Of a stretch of DNA of 64,000 nucleotides, positions 22,735 through 33,311 are shown one piece after another (within the stretch, counting starts at the first letter, position 1; every line of letters begins with the position of its first letter). The notes under the pieces were generated by a model. That model did not search any database, had not been told where the DNA came from, and saw nothing but the letters and a program-made list of their open reading frames with translations. This stretch comes from Periconia sp. R9002 (taxonomy: Eukaryota > Ascomycota > Dothideomycetes > Pleosporales > Periconiaceae): NCBI GenBank assembly GCA_023627715.1, contig JAMAHW010000008.1, positions 667,061-731,060 on the forward strand, written 5' to 3'. Made by a program: the position numbers and the translations under genes.

Positions 22735-24130
22735 GCTTTTCCAAGCCGCACTTCCTCGATAATAACGTCACGGGCCCATAATCTGCATTGTTAGCCACAA
22801 ATGTCTTCGGAGCATGAGTTGAGGTTTGGCAATAACAACAGAGGCTGGGATATATCGCCAATGAAACAATGTACGACGGTATACCTTTGGCCATCTGGTG
22901 AGGGCTGGTACAAATGCAAATTGGCAATATTGTACTTTTCACGACAGGACTCATGTAACGTTTCTCTGCGACAAACAAATGCGCATCGGTTTTGGTGGTG
23001 CAGCGTACATGTATGTAGATGCTGTGTTGGGGGAAAGAAAGGAGTGGAAAAAGGTGCAACGAACCGTTCCTGTAGCAATGGCTGACCCTGGAATGCTTAC
23101 CTAATTACTCTCTGGTACCATACCTCCCTCGACGAACAATGCTATCTGAAATTTGCATCATATCACAACACGCAGGGGGTGCAGTAGACAGAGGAGGAAG
23201 GCAAAGAAAGAAAATGGCTTGATGATAAGCTGCAGGAACACGCCTCGTATCACCTGGCTAATGGCAGGGCAGCGGATTCCTAAAGACTGCGTGCTAGGGT
23301 GGTTGGACGCCCAAGAGTCGAGGTGAGCTGAGGCAGCAGGCGGGCAAACTCACTACCCGATAACGGTCGAGGGCCGGACGGTGGAAAGTCGCATCTGCTT
23401 GTGATGTCTTGGTTACCTGGTGTTGAGCGAATGGCATCTGCTACTTCAGCCCGCCTCCAGTCCAAGCAAGCGAATACATATGTACGTCATGGTCCATCTA
23501 TGAGGTGCATTCTCCACCCAGGCTTCAGAGCTTTCGACATTCTGGAGTGTGGTGTACATTTTCACGTGACTTCCCAAAAGGGAGTTAGCGTGTAGATGAC
23601 GAATGCAGACCCGCGGGAGCTGTGGACGACACAACAAGGCGTCGCATACAGGCAAGAGAGGGCGAAAGGACTTGAAGCGAGGTCACGGCCATCAGCTAAG
23701 ACCCCAAGGGAGGCGGTCGACGTCTGATTGCAGCAGGCGGCGGGCTAGTGGGGAGCTTGGTGTATCTGCCGAAAGGGTTGCAGGCCCAGGCGCAAGAAAA
23801 AAGGGTGTGGTGGGTATGCGCAAGCGGAGGGTCACAGAAGAGGGACGTCTGTATGTACCATGCTGTAGGCTGGCCGGATTAGGTGGCTCGGGGGCCACGG
23901 CGGGATCACAGAGCGAGCTTTTGGGCCATCAATTTCACAGGCAGGCGAATGATGTCGCTTCGGCTCGCCTGCAAAATAATCTAACCGGGCACATGAAACG
24001 GGTCGTGGCCAGGGAAGTGGGTGGTGGTGGGCAGAAGGTCAAGGCAAGGGAATGCTGAGCGAAAGGGAGGGAGTGTGTGCCCGCCCCCGAACCGGAGCCG
24101 GCAGAGAAAGAAGAAGGAGGTGAGCGAAGG

Positions 24131-24150
24131 CACTGCACTGCACTGCACTG
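24131..24150. repeat. (CACTG)4 pentanucleotide repeat
   Basis: Four perfect tandem CACTG units upstream of the NHP6 gene. Confidence 0.85.
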
Positions 24151-24412
24151 TAACTTGGTAGGTACCTGATGAGACTCAGTCTGTCACTAAGAAATTCCCT
24201 CAGCCCAAAGCGCAAGGATGTACATGGATGGCCAACTAGCGGAAAGGTCTGTGACTGTAGCAACAAGAGAAATCAGAATATCATGCATGGTAATACGACG
24301 ATAGGTAGCAAGATGTGAATAATAAGTGAGCGAGTGAGTAAGTGAGTGGGCAACAAGAACAACAAAGAAGAAAAGAAAGAGGAGAGACTGGGACAGCTAA
24401 GGTACGGTACCT

Positions 24413-24458
24413 GTAGGCGTAGGCGTAGGCGTAGGCGTAGACCCGTAGGCAGGCAGGC
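24413..24458. repeat. GTAGGC hexanucleotide repeat
   Basis: Four perfect GTAGGC units, one GTAGAC, CC, one more GTAGGC and two AGGC units, about 750 bp upstream of NHP6. A simple tandem repeat. Confidence 0.85.
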
Positions 24459-25212
24459 AAACAAGCGCCATTCCAAGCCAGTGCGGCAGCATCGGCGCAT
24501 CGTTCCTTCCCCCCGCCCTTTGTTGGAGGGTCACGTGAGCCAGCCAGTTTTATGGGGGTTTGCTCTGTGCCCTCTGCTTGCTGCTACTACAGCTTGTCCG
24601 CTCACACAACTCTCCTCACTGTACTGAGCCCTCAATATCCTCTGCGCCCAACAACGCCTGGTAGGTCCTCGCTTCCATCTACGTCCACCGTGATGCTCTC
24701 TGCACCACGCGCGCAACCACCACCACTTTTTTTTTCTCCCATTTCCTCCCTCTAGACGCGTCATCATGTCTTCTCAAGCTTCTTTTCCTTCTTCAGCGCG
24801 TCATCACTTTTCATTCAAGTCGCTCTCTGCCCGTCCACCATGCTGCCTACCGCCATCAATACTAACAAACCACAGTCCACGGTCAAGCGCATTTTCTACA
24901 AACAATCAAACCCCGCTACTCGTGAGTCTGCTTTTCCAATTCTTCAAAAATCGCGCCCAAATCCCCGTGACTCGTCGTGGTGTTTTGCTCGACGCGCTGC
25001 GACCAAGCACGCGCCTCTGCCTACCCACAGTCACGGTTGCGCCAACTTGCCCCAAACAACCATAACACCAGCCTCCTGAAAACCTAGCTCCTCACTACTA
25101 CCTTTTTCTGCCGCGATTTTGTTTTTGGACTCAACAGTCACCCTTCTCTTGTAATCAACCCACTTACGCTCTCTCGCAGAAACCTCTAAACCTCTCCTAA
25201 AAACACACCACT

Positions 25213-25693
25213 ATGCCTAAGGAGAAGACTACGCGCAAGGGCAAGAAGGCCGACGGCGGCAAGAAGAAGAAGGGTATGCAACGACCCGCGCCCGCATTCA
25301 TTGTCCCTGTCGATCAAGCTAACGTCAACAGACCCCAACGCACCCAAGCGTGGTCTCTCTGCTTACATGTTCTTCGCCAACGACCAGCGCGACAAGGTCC
25401 GCGAAGAGAACCCCGGAATCAAGTTCGGTATGTACCAGTCGCCTCCATTTCTTCAGCAGCAGGCGTGTCTAACGTATCCAGGTGATGTCGGCAAGATGCT
25501 CGGCGAGAAGTGGAAGACTCTCTCCGACAAGCAGCGTGCTCCTTACGAGGCTAAAGCTGCTGCCGACAAGAAGCGCTACGAGGAGGAGAAGGCTGCGTAT
25601 GCGGTACGTCTTGTGTGTATTGCCCCTGCCTTTCCACCGCACGACTAACATTCCTAGGCCGGTGCTGATGACGAGGAGGAGGAGTCTGACTAA
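25213..25693 (+). CDS. NHP6: NHP6-type HMG-box chromatin protein
   Basis: Small non-histone chromatin protein that bends DNA and works with FACT and with transcription and remodelling complexes. Exons are 25213-25273, 25332-25427, 25482-25603 and 25658-25693, with introns of 58, 54 and 54 nt; the product is 104 aa. A basic Lys-rich N-terminus ([12 protein letters not shown]) leads into one HMG box: [20 protein letters not shown], then [31 protein letters not shown] and [14 protein letters not shown]. The tail is short and acidic (DDEEEESD). This order and length are those of Nhp6. Intron 2 interrupts the HMG box after FG-phase codon 53 and is stop-free in frame. Confidence 0.95.
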
Positions 25694-27381
25694 TATGACA
25701 TTGTCAATGGACTCCCCCCATCGCTCTACTCATCATCATGTTGTCTGAACAGTACTCTCTGTTTTCATCGATGGGGTTGCGAGTTTGGAGGATATTGCGA
25801 ATGGTTCCTATGTTTTAATGCTTTCAGCATCTTTTCCATCACAGGGGTATTTGCAGGGAGCTTTTCCACTTAGAGATGATATTTTCTATGAGGCCGCAGG
25901 AAGCTCTCTCATGAAGCTTCAATAACGATGTTTGGCGTCCAGGTCATCATAACCCGCCGCCCAAGACATCACGAAAGCTCATGTCACATGTACACTAGTT
26001 ATCTGCGGTACGGAAAACAAACTGCTACACAGACGTTCGTCTCTCTTTGCTTGCTCTCACCGTGATGATGTGTTGTGGTTGGTGGTCGTCCCCATTTCCT
26101 GGGATTCTCCGCGTAGCGCTGTTCATGCCTTGGTAAATCGGATCCCAGGTCCATCCCCTAGCATCACACATCTCGCCATATGTCCATGTATCGATTCGCG
26201 TAGAACTGTATCCGTATATCTTCATGACAACTAAACTTTTACGCTCCGCGACTTCAAATCTTTACTGTTCAGTGTAGCAAACATGCGAATATCAATCTAC
26301 ACTCCGCGTGAAGTAACGACTATGTACATCCCATCTATACAGCCAATCAAACCACAATACACCCCTTCACAAACCCTCCACCACCACTACATACCCTTTT
26401 TCAAATATACACATCTACCTCTCTCCATCCAGTAGACATTCACACACAATGACACATAAACCCATCTCCGTACACCACCTCCCCACCCCACACCCTCAAA
26501 AAAAGAAAGTCCATCCCCAACCCACCTATGTACCCCCGAGTACCAATCAAAGCACCCCCCCATGATTCCACAAAACCTCAGTGCGTTGCTCTCTCCTTCT
26601 CATTTTCCAGACCGCTTCTTTCTGTTTGTTGTACCAAAGCACACACGGACACACACGCACACACCGTCTGTCTGTCTAGCTTACCTCTTCACCACATCCC
26701 CCCCCTAACTCAACCCGTACATACATCCTCTACGTACGTATATATGTTAGTTTAACCCTGCTAAACGACATCAATCAAGTCTTCTCGTGAAAGAAGAAGA
26801 AGAAGCGCGCCGTTGGTGCAGTGGTTAGCATACTGCCTTCCCAAACAATTTAGGAATAAAGGCAGGGGTCGTGGGTTCGAGTACGTGATAAGTCATTCTT
26901 CTTGATTCTTTGGGAGGTTTGGTGAGATGAGATGGATGGTTGCTAATGAGTGATTGTGTTAGACCCCACACGGCGCAGATGCTTTGGTTTATCTTTTTTT
27001 TTGATTTTTTGGTTTTGGCGGGTTGGGTGGGCTTGGGGTTTGAGGGGGGCGTGTTTTGTGAGAGGTGTGAGTTGGGGGAGGTAGGATGTATGTATGTACC
27101 TACTCAAGTGTGTCTTGAGGCACGGGATCATGATCGATTGATGAGGCTGGTTTGATAGTAGATGAAATACTTTTTGCTTTTTTGCTTCTCTATCGTTGGA
27201 GATATGCACTCATGACTCTTGCTTGCTGAGATATGATATGGTAGTGTCCTCTGGCGGCACCAAGCCGCCTAATTGCCGCGCGGCGATGAGCCACTACGCA
27301 GATATATATGTATTCCCTCTCAAGGCATAAAAGTAATACCACAATCTTACAATTTTTCTTTTGAAGAAGATGACCTCATCC
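25694..27381. other. intergenic region with tRNA remnant
   Basis: 1.7 kb between the 3' ends of NHP6 (+) and SEC11 (-). It holds the truncated tRNA-Gly at 26807-26884 and C/A-rich and T/G-rich tracts. No protein gene is visible. Confidence 0.6.
26807..26884 (+). pseudogene. truncated intron-bearing tRNA-Gly(CCC)
   Basis: The 5' two thirds match a tRNA: acceptor strand GCGCCGT, an A box in TGGTGCAGTGG, a D arm, anticodon stem CTGCC, loop TTCCCA with anticodon CCC, and the partner stem GGCAG. About 16 bases between loop and stem look like a standard intron after position 37. The variable region and the start of the T arm (GTGGGTTCGAGT) follow. The expected CCCAC and the acceptor strand ACGGCGC are missing, and the sequence diverges after GTTCGAGTAC. 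It therefore cannot fold as a full tRNA. It may be a decayed tRNA or the tRNA-derived head of a retroposon. Confidence 0.7.
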
Positions 27382-28033
27382 TTATTCCCGCTGTAGCACC
27401 ACCATCAAACCCATTATACCCAGCATAGCCTGTTTCATCCACGGGTATTCGCTCAGCAGGATGGTGACGTATCCTACATACGGTATGAATCCGTAAACGC
27501 TCCCGACGACATCTTCTTTGCGGTTGAGGAAGCTCTGGCCCTTGGCATAAAGTTCGGTGTCGTCTGCGATGTTGTTGTCGCCTTTGGTGAGCAAGCGGAG
27601 GGGTGTTTCCCTGTCATATTCCCATTGTGTTAGCCCAGTCCTTCTCCCGGCACAGAATGATTTTCCGAAACCCCCACCACTATTCAGATAATGCACCGCA
27701 CCAAAAGTCCCCAATATATAAAGAAAAGCGCACAACTTACCCTCCGCCGTACCTCCTCACAACACGATGCACAATCGGAATGTCCTTGCCCTTCACGTTA
27801 TACACGACCACCTCCCCAATCTGCGTATCCATACCGCGGTTCCACAGGAGGAGCAGGTCGCCGCGCTCAAAGGCGGGCTCCATGGACCCGGAGAGCACCA
27901 CAACGATAGGTGACGGCGAATCGGTGGCTACGCTGAGACCCTTCCAGAGCATGAACGCGGTTGACAGGACGAGGGCGAAGTTGAGGATTTGCGCGGCGAG
28001 TTGCCGGGGTTGCATATCTGAGAGGCCGAGCAT
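27382..28033 (-). CDS. SEC11: signal peptidase complex catalytic subunit
   Basis: Serine protease of the ER signal peptidase complex, which removes signal peptides from secretory proteins. Exons are 28033-27741 and 27610-27382 with a 130-nt intron; the product is 173 aa. A membrane anchor lies at residues about 14-34. The catalytic motif [11 protein letters not shown] puts the nucleophile at Ser50, the eukaryotic His at 89 is in IVHRVVR, and KGDNN supplies Asp109 with Asp115 six residues later. This is the same H-to-D spacing as yeast Sec11 (Ser44, His83, Asp103, Asp109). A C-terminal hydrophobic segment follows ([20 protein letters not shown]). Everything needed for activity is present. Confidence 0.95.
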
Positions 28034-28871
28034 TGTGCTCTATATATTTCCGCTTCCGTGGTACGCTGAGGAATAGATGGATTTCGCGGAGGTGGAGAGA
28101 GGGGATGGTGCGGAAGTTGTGAATCTCGAGGGACGTTAGGACGGAGGTTAATTTCCTTTAAAGCATTCGGAGCTTTGTATGGTCTCGTGGGATATTGGCG
28201 ATTTGAAGGAAAGGAGCGAAGACCGAATTGCTGTCGTGTCGCGAATGCGGCTCTGACTGCTGGAGCTTAATGCCAGATGTCGTCCGCGAGTCGAGCGATT
28301 GGTGGAGCGGACCCTGGTTTGAGGTGACTAAGCGGAGTACCTTCAATGTCGACATTTCTTCTGTCTCTGTTTGCATCTACAATCAACATCACGTCAATTT
28401 CTCGTAAGCTCTTGATCATCAGGAAGGTAAAAGAGTACAAGTGATTTGGTGGTAATGTTGTGTCTGCGTAGTCACCGGCATGAGACTGCATCTAATGACT
28501 TCAAATGCAATTGATCACTTCAAATCCATCGAAGGCGGCTCGAACTCCATATAGGTTTCACCACATTAGTTGTCTCCGTACAATATGTATACATATTCTC
28601 TCACCAAGTTGACTCTCCAACTCTTCACCACTCCAGCCTTTCTTCCTTCCTTACTTCGTCCTTTCGAGTGTCCTTGACTATCTTGGTGATCTTCTAATCC
28701 TCTCCCTCGACCCTACAACATCTCTTGACATCTCAGCTTTCCTCTCGAACCATCCTTCCACTGATACTCAGTTCTCACCTTGGACCATCCTGGCTCCCTA
28801 TCACCGGAGAAAGCAGCGTCCCAGACTCGATCTAAAAATTGCAGGCTTCAAACAACAATCCCTTGGTGGCC
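28034..28871. other. divergent intergenic region SEC11/PWWP gene
   Basis: 838 bp holding the promoters of SEC11 (-) and the PWWP gene (+). A TTGCAG just before the PWWP gene start (28839-28844) could be the acceptor of a leader intron. No ORF with family character. Confidence 0.5.
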
Positions 28872-30243
28872 ATGGAACGTAAAATCGGTAGTTATGTCCT
28901 TTATCGACAATTCGGAACTCCACCGTGGCCGGCATTTGTCTGCCCAGAAGAGCTCGGGCCTGCGACTGTACTCCAAAGAAAGCCGGTGGGGTTTTACTCT
29001 TTGATCATGCTAATTAAGAAAGATCCTGAGTTGTACGGTTGAACCATATCTTGGTCCTCCTCAAAAGGCTAATCTCTGTAGCAAATATGCTCTGCCGGGT
29101 GAGATAAGCGACTATAATCCCTTCCCAGAACCCGATGTCATCACAAAGCACGATGGATTGAAAGACGCATATGACCTCATTCAAGAAGCCATGGAGTTTA
29201 GAGATGAATTCGAATATTGGCGACTCTTTCTAGACCAAAGATCTGTCCCGATCCCGATCAATGACAGGTCAAGCCTCGAAACTTATGACAACGAAGATGC
29301 CGACATACAGGAAGCAATTCGATTAAGTCTGATGGATAAAAGCATGCCTCGAACCATTGGCCTTCCTTCGCCATCTCCATCACCAGCAACATCAAAACAC
29401 GATATTCGATCCTATCTCTCTGTGGGAGGCTCATCGTCAGCACCTTTTCCAGACGAACCCAAAGCGAAACGGCTCAAGGTCAACCGTGGAGACGTTGTGG
29501 ATGGCGAACTGTAATTGTCTTCTTTCCTTGTTATACAGAAAAAAAGCTAACCGTTTTCAATAGCAATATTTCGAGTGCTTATGTTGAATTTTTGGTCGGA
29601 CCAGAGAAGCAATCATTTATCGTCCCCAAGACTGCCGTAGACAAACGCAGTTACTTCTCGAATCGGCATAACGCATACTTGCGTACCAATGGCTCAGAAG
29701 GTTGGTCTATCGAGATTCCAAGTTTAGCATCAATGAATCCCGAACACTTCAAGCGTGGGTTTACATTCCTTTCCTTGGTACAGAACTGATGTGCTGACAC
29801 TGCATTCTCGCTACATATTAGATGTTGCGAAGTATCTGGAGAGCGATCAATTCGGCCCACTACACATCACCGATGATAATCGCGTCGCGGCATTTACCGA
29901 GTGTGCAGAAGCCTGGGTGATAGCAGAGACGCTGGGTATGCACGACCTTCTTCAGCGCATCGTGACTAAACTGCGCGAACTAGTTCCATGGGAGCCCGTG
30001 GAAGTACTATCCTTCGCTTCAATCGCGTTTGATGATACCAATGGACATGGTTTGGTCCTCGACGAACACAGGGAGCTAAAAGAAATGCTTGCGGGATTTC
30101 TAGCCGATCAATACTATACAATCTTGAGAATGCTCGGTCCGGCTTTCGTGAAGAAAATGAATAAGTCTCCTGAAATGGGTGAGATGGTTCATGCCAAGCT
30201 TGCAGAGAAGTACAGATTGATGAAGGAAAGAAATAGAGATTGA
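28872..30243 (+). CDS. PWWP-UIM-BTB domain protein
   Basis: Predicted 400-aa protein from exons 28872-29032, 29082-29510, 29564-29754 and 29822-30243 (introns 49, 53 and 67 nt). The first donor, TT/GTACGG, is the only one that keeps frame (PE/FKYALPGE). Residues 1-75 read like a PWWP module (KIGSYVLYRQFGTPPWPAFV), which in this family binds chromatin or nucleic acid. Residues about 126-140 (DADIQEAIRLSLMDK) fit the ubiquitin-interacting motif consensus, with the central Ala and Ser in place. Residues about 195-310 resemble the divergent fungal BTB-like fold (YVEFLVGPEKQSFIVPKTAV, FKHVAKYLESDQFGPL). The order suggests a chromatin reader that also contacts ubiquitin. Function is inference; the domain calls are by eye. 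Confidence 0.78.
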
Positions 30244-31088
30244 AAGGCGACGTCTCATTGGTTTTGGTTGATATCAGAAGTGCTCGACTTGGAAGGTACA
30301 AAATGGTATGGATACGTACACGGGTAACATTTGATTGCTGGCCTTACTTTGTTTTCTTGATTGGGCTCATTCGATTCTGTTTACCATCTATTGCGCTAGG
30401 TCGGCGTCATCTGATTCTCATATCTGCATTTACTTGTCTCGAAAGCCAGAAGTGCAACATGGAATATTGGTATGGAATACTGAGTTCGGTTATGTAACAC
30501 GGTGTATGGGACGGGAATTTGACTTATCATATGAATATACCGGTGGATGCCAGGATGCCTCAATCTCTATAGATTCTTTTGTTCTCTGGTACACCGATAC
30601 CCTTGAAACTTGCAATGAGAAGCACGCATTACTATCTAAACACAATTGATTCACCATGAGAGACCATTCATTATTGGATAAGCACGTATGGTAATTTTCA
30701 ATTTAGAGCATCAAGTAGCAGAATTCTCAACTTGAAGCCATGCTACTCTTTCAAAGATCATACCCCTTTTACTCCGCCCAAAAGCCAACCAGAGCAAGAT
30801 GAATGTCCAAACGTATCTCAATTGGAGCTTTCATTAGCCTGTCTTCCTCCGGAACGAATGCCATACCAGGTAATACAAGATGAGAAAAAGAATCGCACAA
30901 GACGTCAAATCATAACCACCCCCAATCCCCAACCAATGCCTCCATGACACATGAATAGAGAAGAAATAGAGAAAGCAGCAACTGTGAAACTATGTCTCAG
31001 TTGCCAAAAAGCCATGCAATACCCGGTTTACGTATTCATTTTGCGCCGTAGCCATGTTATTGCCATCCTGCTTTTGCTCTTCCGCAAT
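30244..31088. other. convergent intergenic region
   Basis: 845 bp between the 3' ends of the PWWP gene and the nucleotidyltransferase gene. Nothing beyond 3' UTR-like AT-rich DNA. Confidence 0.6.
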
Positions 31089-33311
31089 TCACACCGCTGT
31101 GCCATCCGCAGCAACAGGAGCAGCAGGGCCATCAGGACGGGAATCGCCCACATGCTCCGCATCTGCAGCTGAATCAACGCCCGCCTTGTCCTCAGGAATC
31201 GGTGAATCCGGCTCAACAATCTCGTCGAAGAGTCCACCCTCAGGTTCTTGCCCCTTGCCAATGCAACTCAGGATCCTCCAAGCACGACGGAACTCATCAC
31301 GGATAGCAACGATGCCAAAATGCGTCACCGTTCTCGCGACGTTATGATCAACCTCGAAGGGATCCTCAATACAAAAGAGATAACGGTTTCGGACCTCTTT
31401 GCCGTTCAACACTGTGGTTTTGGCGCCTGTCCAGCCTTTGTCATGCTTTGTGCGGATGCCGCCTGGTGTGCGGAGACTCAAAACTGCGTTAGTCCAGTAG
31501 AAGGCTGACGGGTGTGGTGAGGAGTAGTATCGGAAAAAGCCGCGGAGTAAGGCACCGAGGCTCTGAGTGTTCTGAGTGAGGACACCGGCGTGCGAGGCGC
31601 GGATAATTTCAGGCTCGTTGTCGTAGAAGCGTACGTTGTAGCCCGCGATAGTAGTTTCTTGGAACATTTGGTGGAGGGACTCTGCGGTTAGGTTGGGTGG
31701 TGCTCGCCACATTGCTTGAAGGTTCGGACAGACTGGAGGCTGGGCAACGTTGACGAGGTAATGAAGCACCATGAGTACCCAGCCGTACGAGGAGAGAGTA
31801 CCTGCATAAGAACTATTGATCTTGCGGCGCTTGGCCCATGATTTGACGAAGAGGACCATCAGACGTACACGAGGATCGCAGAGCGAGTAGCAGCGGAGGA
31901 GCCGGGTGTTGTGTATACCGAGTGGGTTTTCGAAATTGATATCACACTGAATACCGACACCTGTTTTGGGGAAGTCTAGAGGCCCGAGGGGTTTCTCTCG
32001 TTTAAAGAGTTTGTTAACACGAGGTTGCCGCCCGTCTTTGGTCTTTCCATTAGCGGGACTTTGGGCCGTATTTGCCCCATGCTCTGATTTTGAAGCCTCG
32101 CTTGGTGTCTTCTTGGCCTCTTTCCGTGCTTCCGAAAGGGAAGGAAATTCGTCTGAGGTAAGAGCAAGCTGTGGTTCCAGGCTTTCGACACCAATAGTCT
32201 GTGTTGTCTTCTCCGAGGTTAAGGGCGGAGGTGCGTATTTCTCGTCTTCTGGCAGATCGTCCCACTTCTTGCGTTCCTCGAGAAGAGCTTGTGCTAGCTT
32301 TTCAGTAGGTAGTTGGCACACCTTCAGGATGGGTACACGGGTCCGAGTCAACAGTCGGCCACCCATATTTACATCAAGCACGGCTTTCTCTAAAAGCCGC
32401 GGTATTTCGAGTGCAATACTTGGACTGGGCGATCGATTTGGGTCCTTCCAGATCGGTACCAGTGCTAGATCTACGTCGGATCCTGCAGTAGCAAAGCCAG
32501 ATGCTAGACTGCCAAAGCCTATTAGGTTAATACTTGCTATATCACCGCCAGAGTAGTTTTCTACTAGGGCCTTCTGCAGTACTGATTCCAGTTCCCTCCT
32601 AAAATTTTCCTTCTCCTGAAGCTCATCGGGAGGGATCTCTGCCTTTGGGATTTCCTGAGATGCAAGATACTCCAAATAGTCAATCTGAGCTATTGGATTT
32701 TCTGGTACATTATAAGGGTGTCGTGGGCCCTGTTGGATAAAAGAGCTAGGCGGTCTTGCTACTCTAGTGGTGGTATGAGGCGGCGTAGGTGCATTCGTTG
32801 GCCTCTTAAGCATCCTAGGCGGCTGGTTTCGGTCTTTTCCAGCTCCCGGGGGCAGACTCTGTTCCATGCCGGACTCTGAGACTTCGTGATTACGAACTTG
32901 AGGAGATGGAGAATCACTTCCTGTAGCACGTTGCTCGGTACTCAGAGAGCTTGCGGGCGGGCTGCTGTGGTTATTATTGCCGTGCGGTGCTGCTGAGTTA
33001 CGCCATCTACTTCCGCCTCTTCCTCCTCTAGAGGCAGATGGTGATGGCGCCACATCCCTAGACACATTATCTTTGAATGCCCTGTTTCTAGGCGTTCCCA
33101 ATGTTAAATCTTCACCGGGCCGAGGTTCTTGAGCCCCATGATGACCTCGTCCACGACCGCGACCACGACCACGACCTCTTCCAAACCCCCGTTGATTGCC
33201 GATTTCGTGTGAAGTGGTGCCTGAGGCTGATCGACCTTCAGGAAGCGTGCCACTGCTTAGGATCATATTTCGAACCTGGTTTTCCAGATTATTAATCCCC
33301 GAATCCGCCAT
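31089..33311 (-). CDS. Cid1-type terminal nucleotidyltransferase
   Basis: Single-exon 740-aa non-canonical poly(A) polymerase or terminal uridylyltransferase that adds nucleotides to RNA 3' ends. The N-terminal 200 residues are disordered, with a GRGRGRGRG tract (about 42-56) suited to RNA binding. The catalytic signature GFGSLASGFATAGSDVDLAL gives Gly267-Ser268 and Asp279/Asp281. The third carboxylate is Asp457 in GIQCDINFENPLGIHNTRLL. The PAP-associated region follows (LMVLFVKSWAKRRKINSSY, GTLSSYGWVLMVLHYLVN, LGALLRGFFRYYS). About 110 Lys/Glu/Ser-rich residues (335-445) sit between the strand TRVPILKV and the third Asp, where compact members have a short loop. Whether it adds U, C or A cannot be told. 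Confidence 0.88.
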   Translation of the reverse strand: MADSGINNLENQVRNMILSSGTLPEGRSASGTTSHEIGNQRGFGRGRGRGRGRGRGHHGAQEPRPGEDLTLGTPRNRAFKDNVSRDVAPSPSASRGGRGGSRWRNSAAPHGNNNHSSPPASSLSTEQRATGSDSPSPQVRNHEVSESGMEQSLPPGAGKDRNQPPRMLKRPTNAPTPPHTTTRVARPPSSFIQQGPRHPYNVPENPIAQIDYLEYLASQEIPKAEIPPDELQEKENFRRELESVLQKALVENYSGGDIASINLIGFGSLASGFATAGSDVDLALVPIWKDPNRSPSPSIALEIPRLLEKAVLDVNMGGRLLTRTRVPILKVCQLPTEKLAQALLEERKKWDDLPEDEKYAPPPLTSEKTTQTIGVESLEPQLALTSDEFPSLSEARKEAKKTPSEASKSEHGANTAQSPANGKTKDGRQPRVNKLFKREKPLGPLDFPKTGVGIQCDINFENPLGIHNTRLLRCYSLCDPRVRLMVLFVKSWAKRRKINSSYAGTLSSYGWVLMVLHYLVNVAQPPVCPNLQAMWRAPPNLTAESLHQMFQETTIAGYNVRFYDNEPEIIRASHAGVLTQNTQSLGALLRGFFRYYSSPHPSAFYWTNAVLSLRTPGGIRTKHDKGWTGAKTTVLNGKEVRNRYLFCIEDPFEVDHNVARTVTHFGIVAIRDEFRRAWRILSCIGKGQEPEGGLFDEIVEPDSPIPEDKAGVDSAADAEHVGDSRPDGPAAPVAADGTAV
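33144..33188 (-). repeat. Gly-Arg-coding minisatellite
   Basis: Tandem GG(T/C)CG-type hexamers encode the GRGRG tract at residues 42-56 of the nucleotidyltransferase. In-frame hexamers can expand without breaking the gene. Confidence 0.7.

Larger units (their letters stand above)
22735..25212. other. intergenic region and NHP6 upstream DNA
   Basis: 2.5 kb between the CENP-H and NHP6 genes. Open frames on both strands are short and lack family features. It contains (CACTG)4 at 24131-24150, a GTAGGC hexanucleotide repeat at 24413-24458 and a CACGTG at 24532-24537. The last few hundred bases are C/T-rich, as in leaders of strongly expressed fungal genes, and carry small upstream ATGs (24766, 24840). 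A spliced NHP6 leader is possible. No gene can be supported. Confidence 0.55.

Noticed and set aside
23603..24058. Plus-strand frame of about 150 codons
   Set aside because: Arg/Gly-rich translation typical of a GC-rich non-coding strand; no homology features or splice partners.
24766..25065. Open frame of 99 codons upstream of NHP6
   Set aside because: C/T-rich leader DNA with Ser/Pro-rich translation and no family match; more likely leader or uORF sequence.
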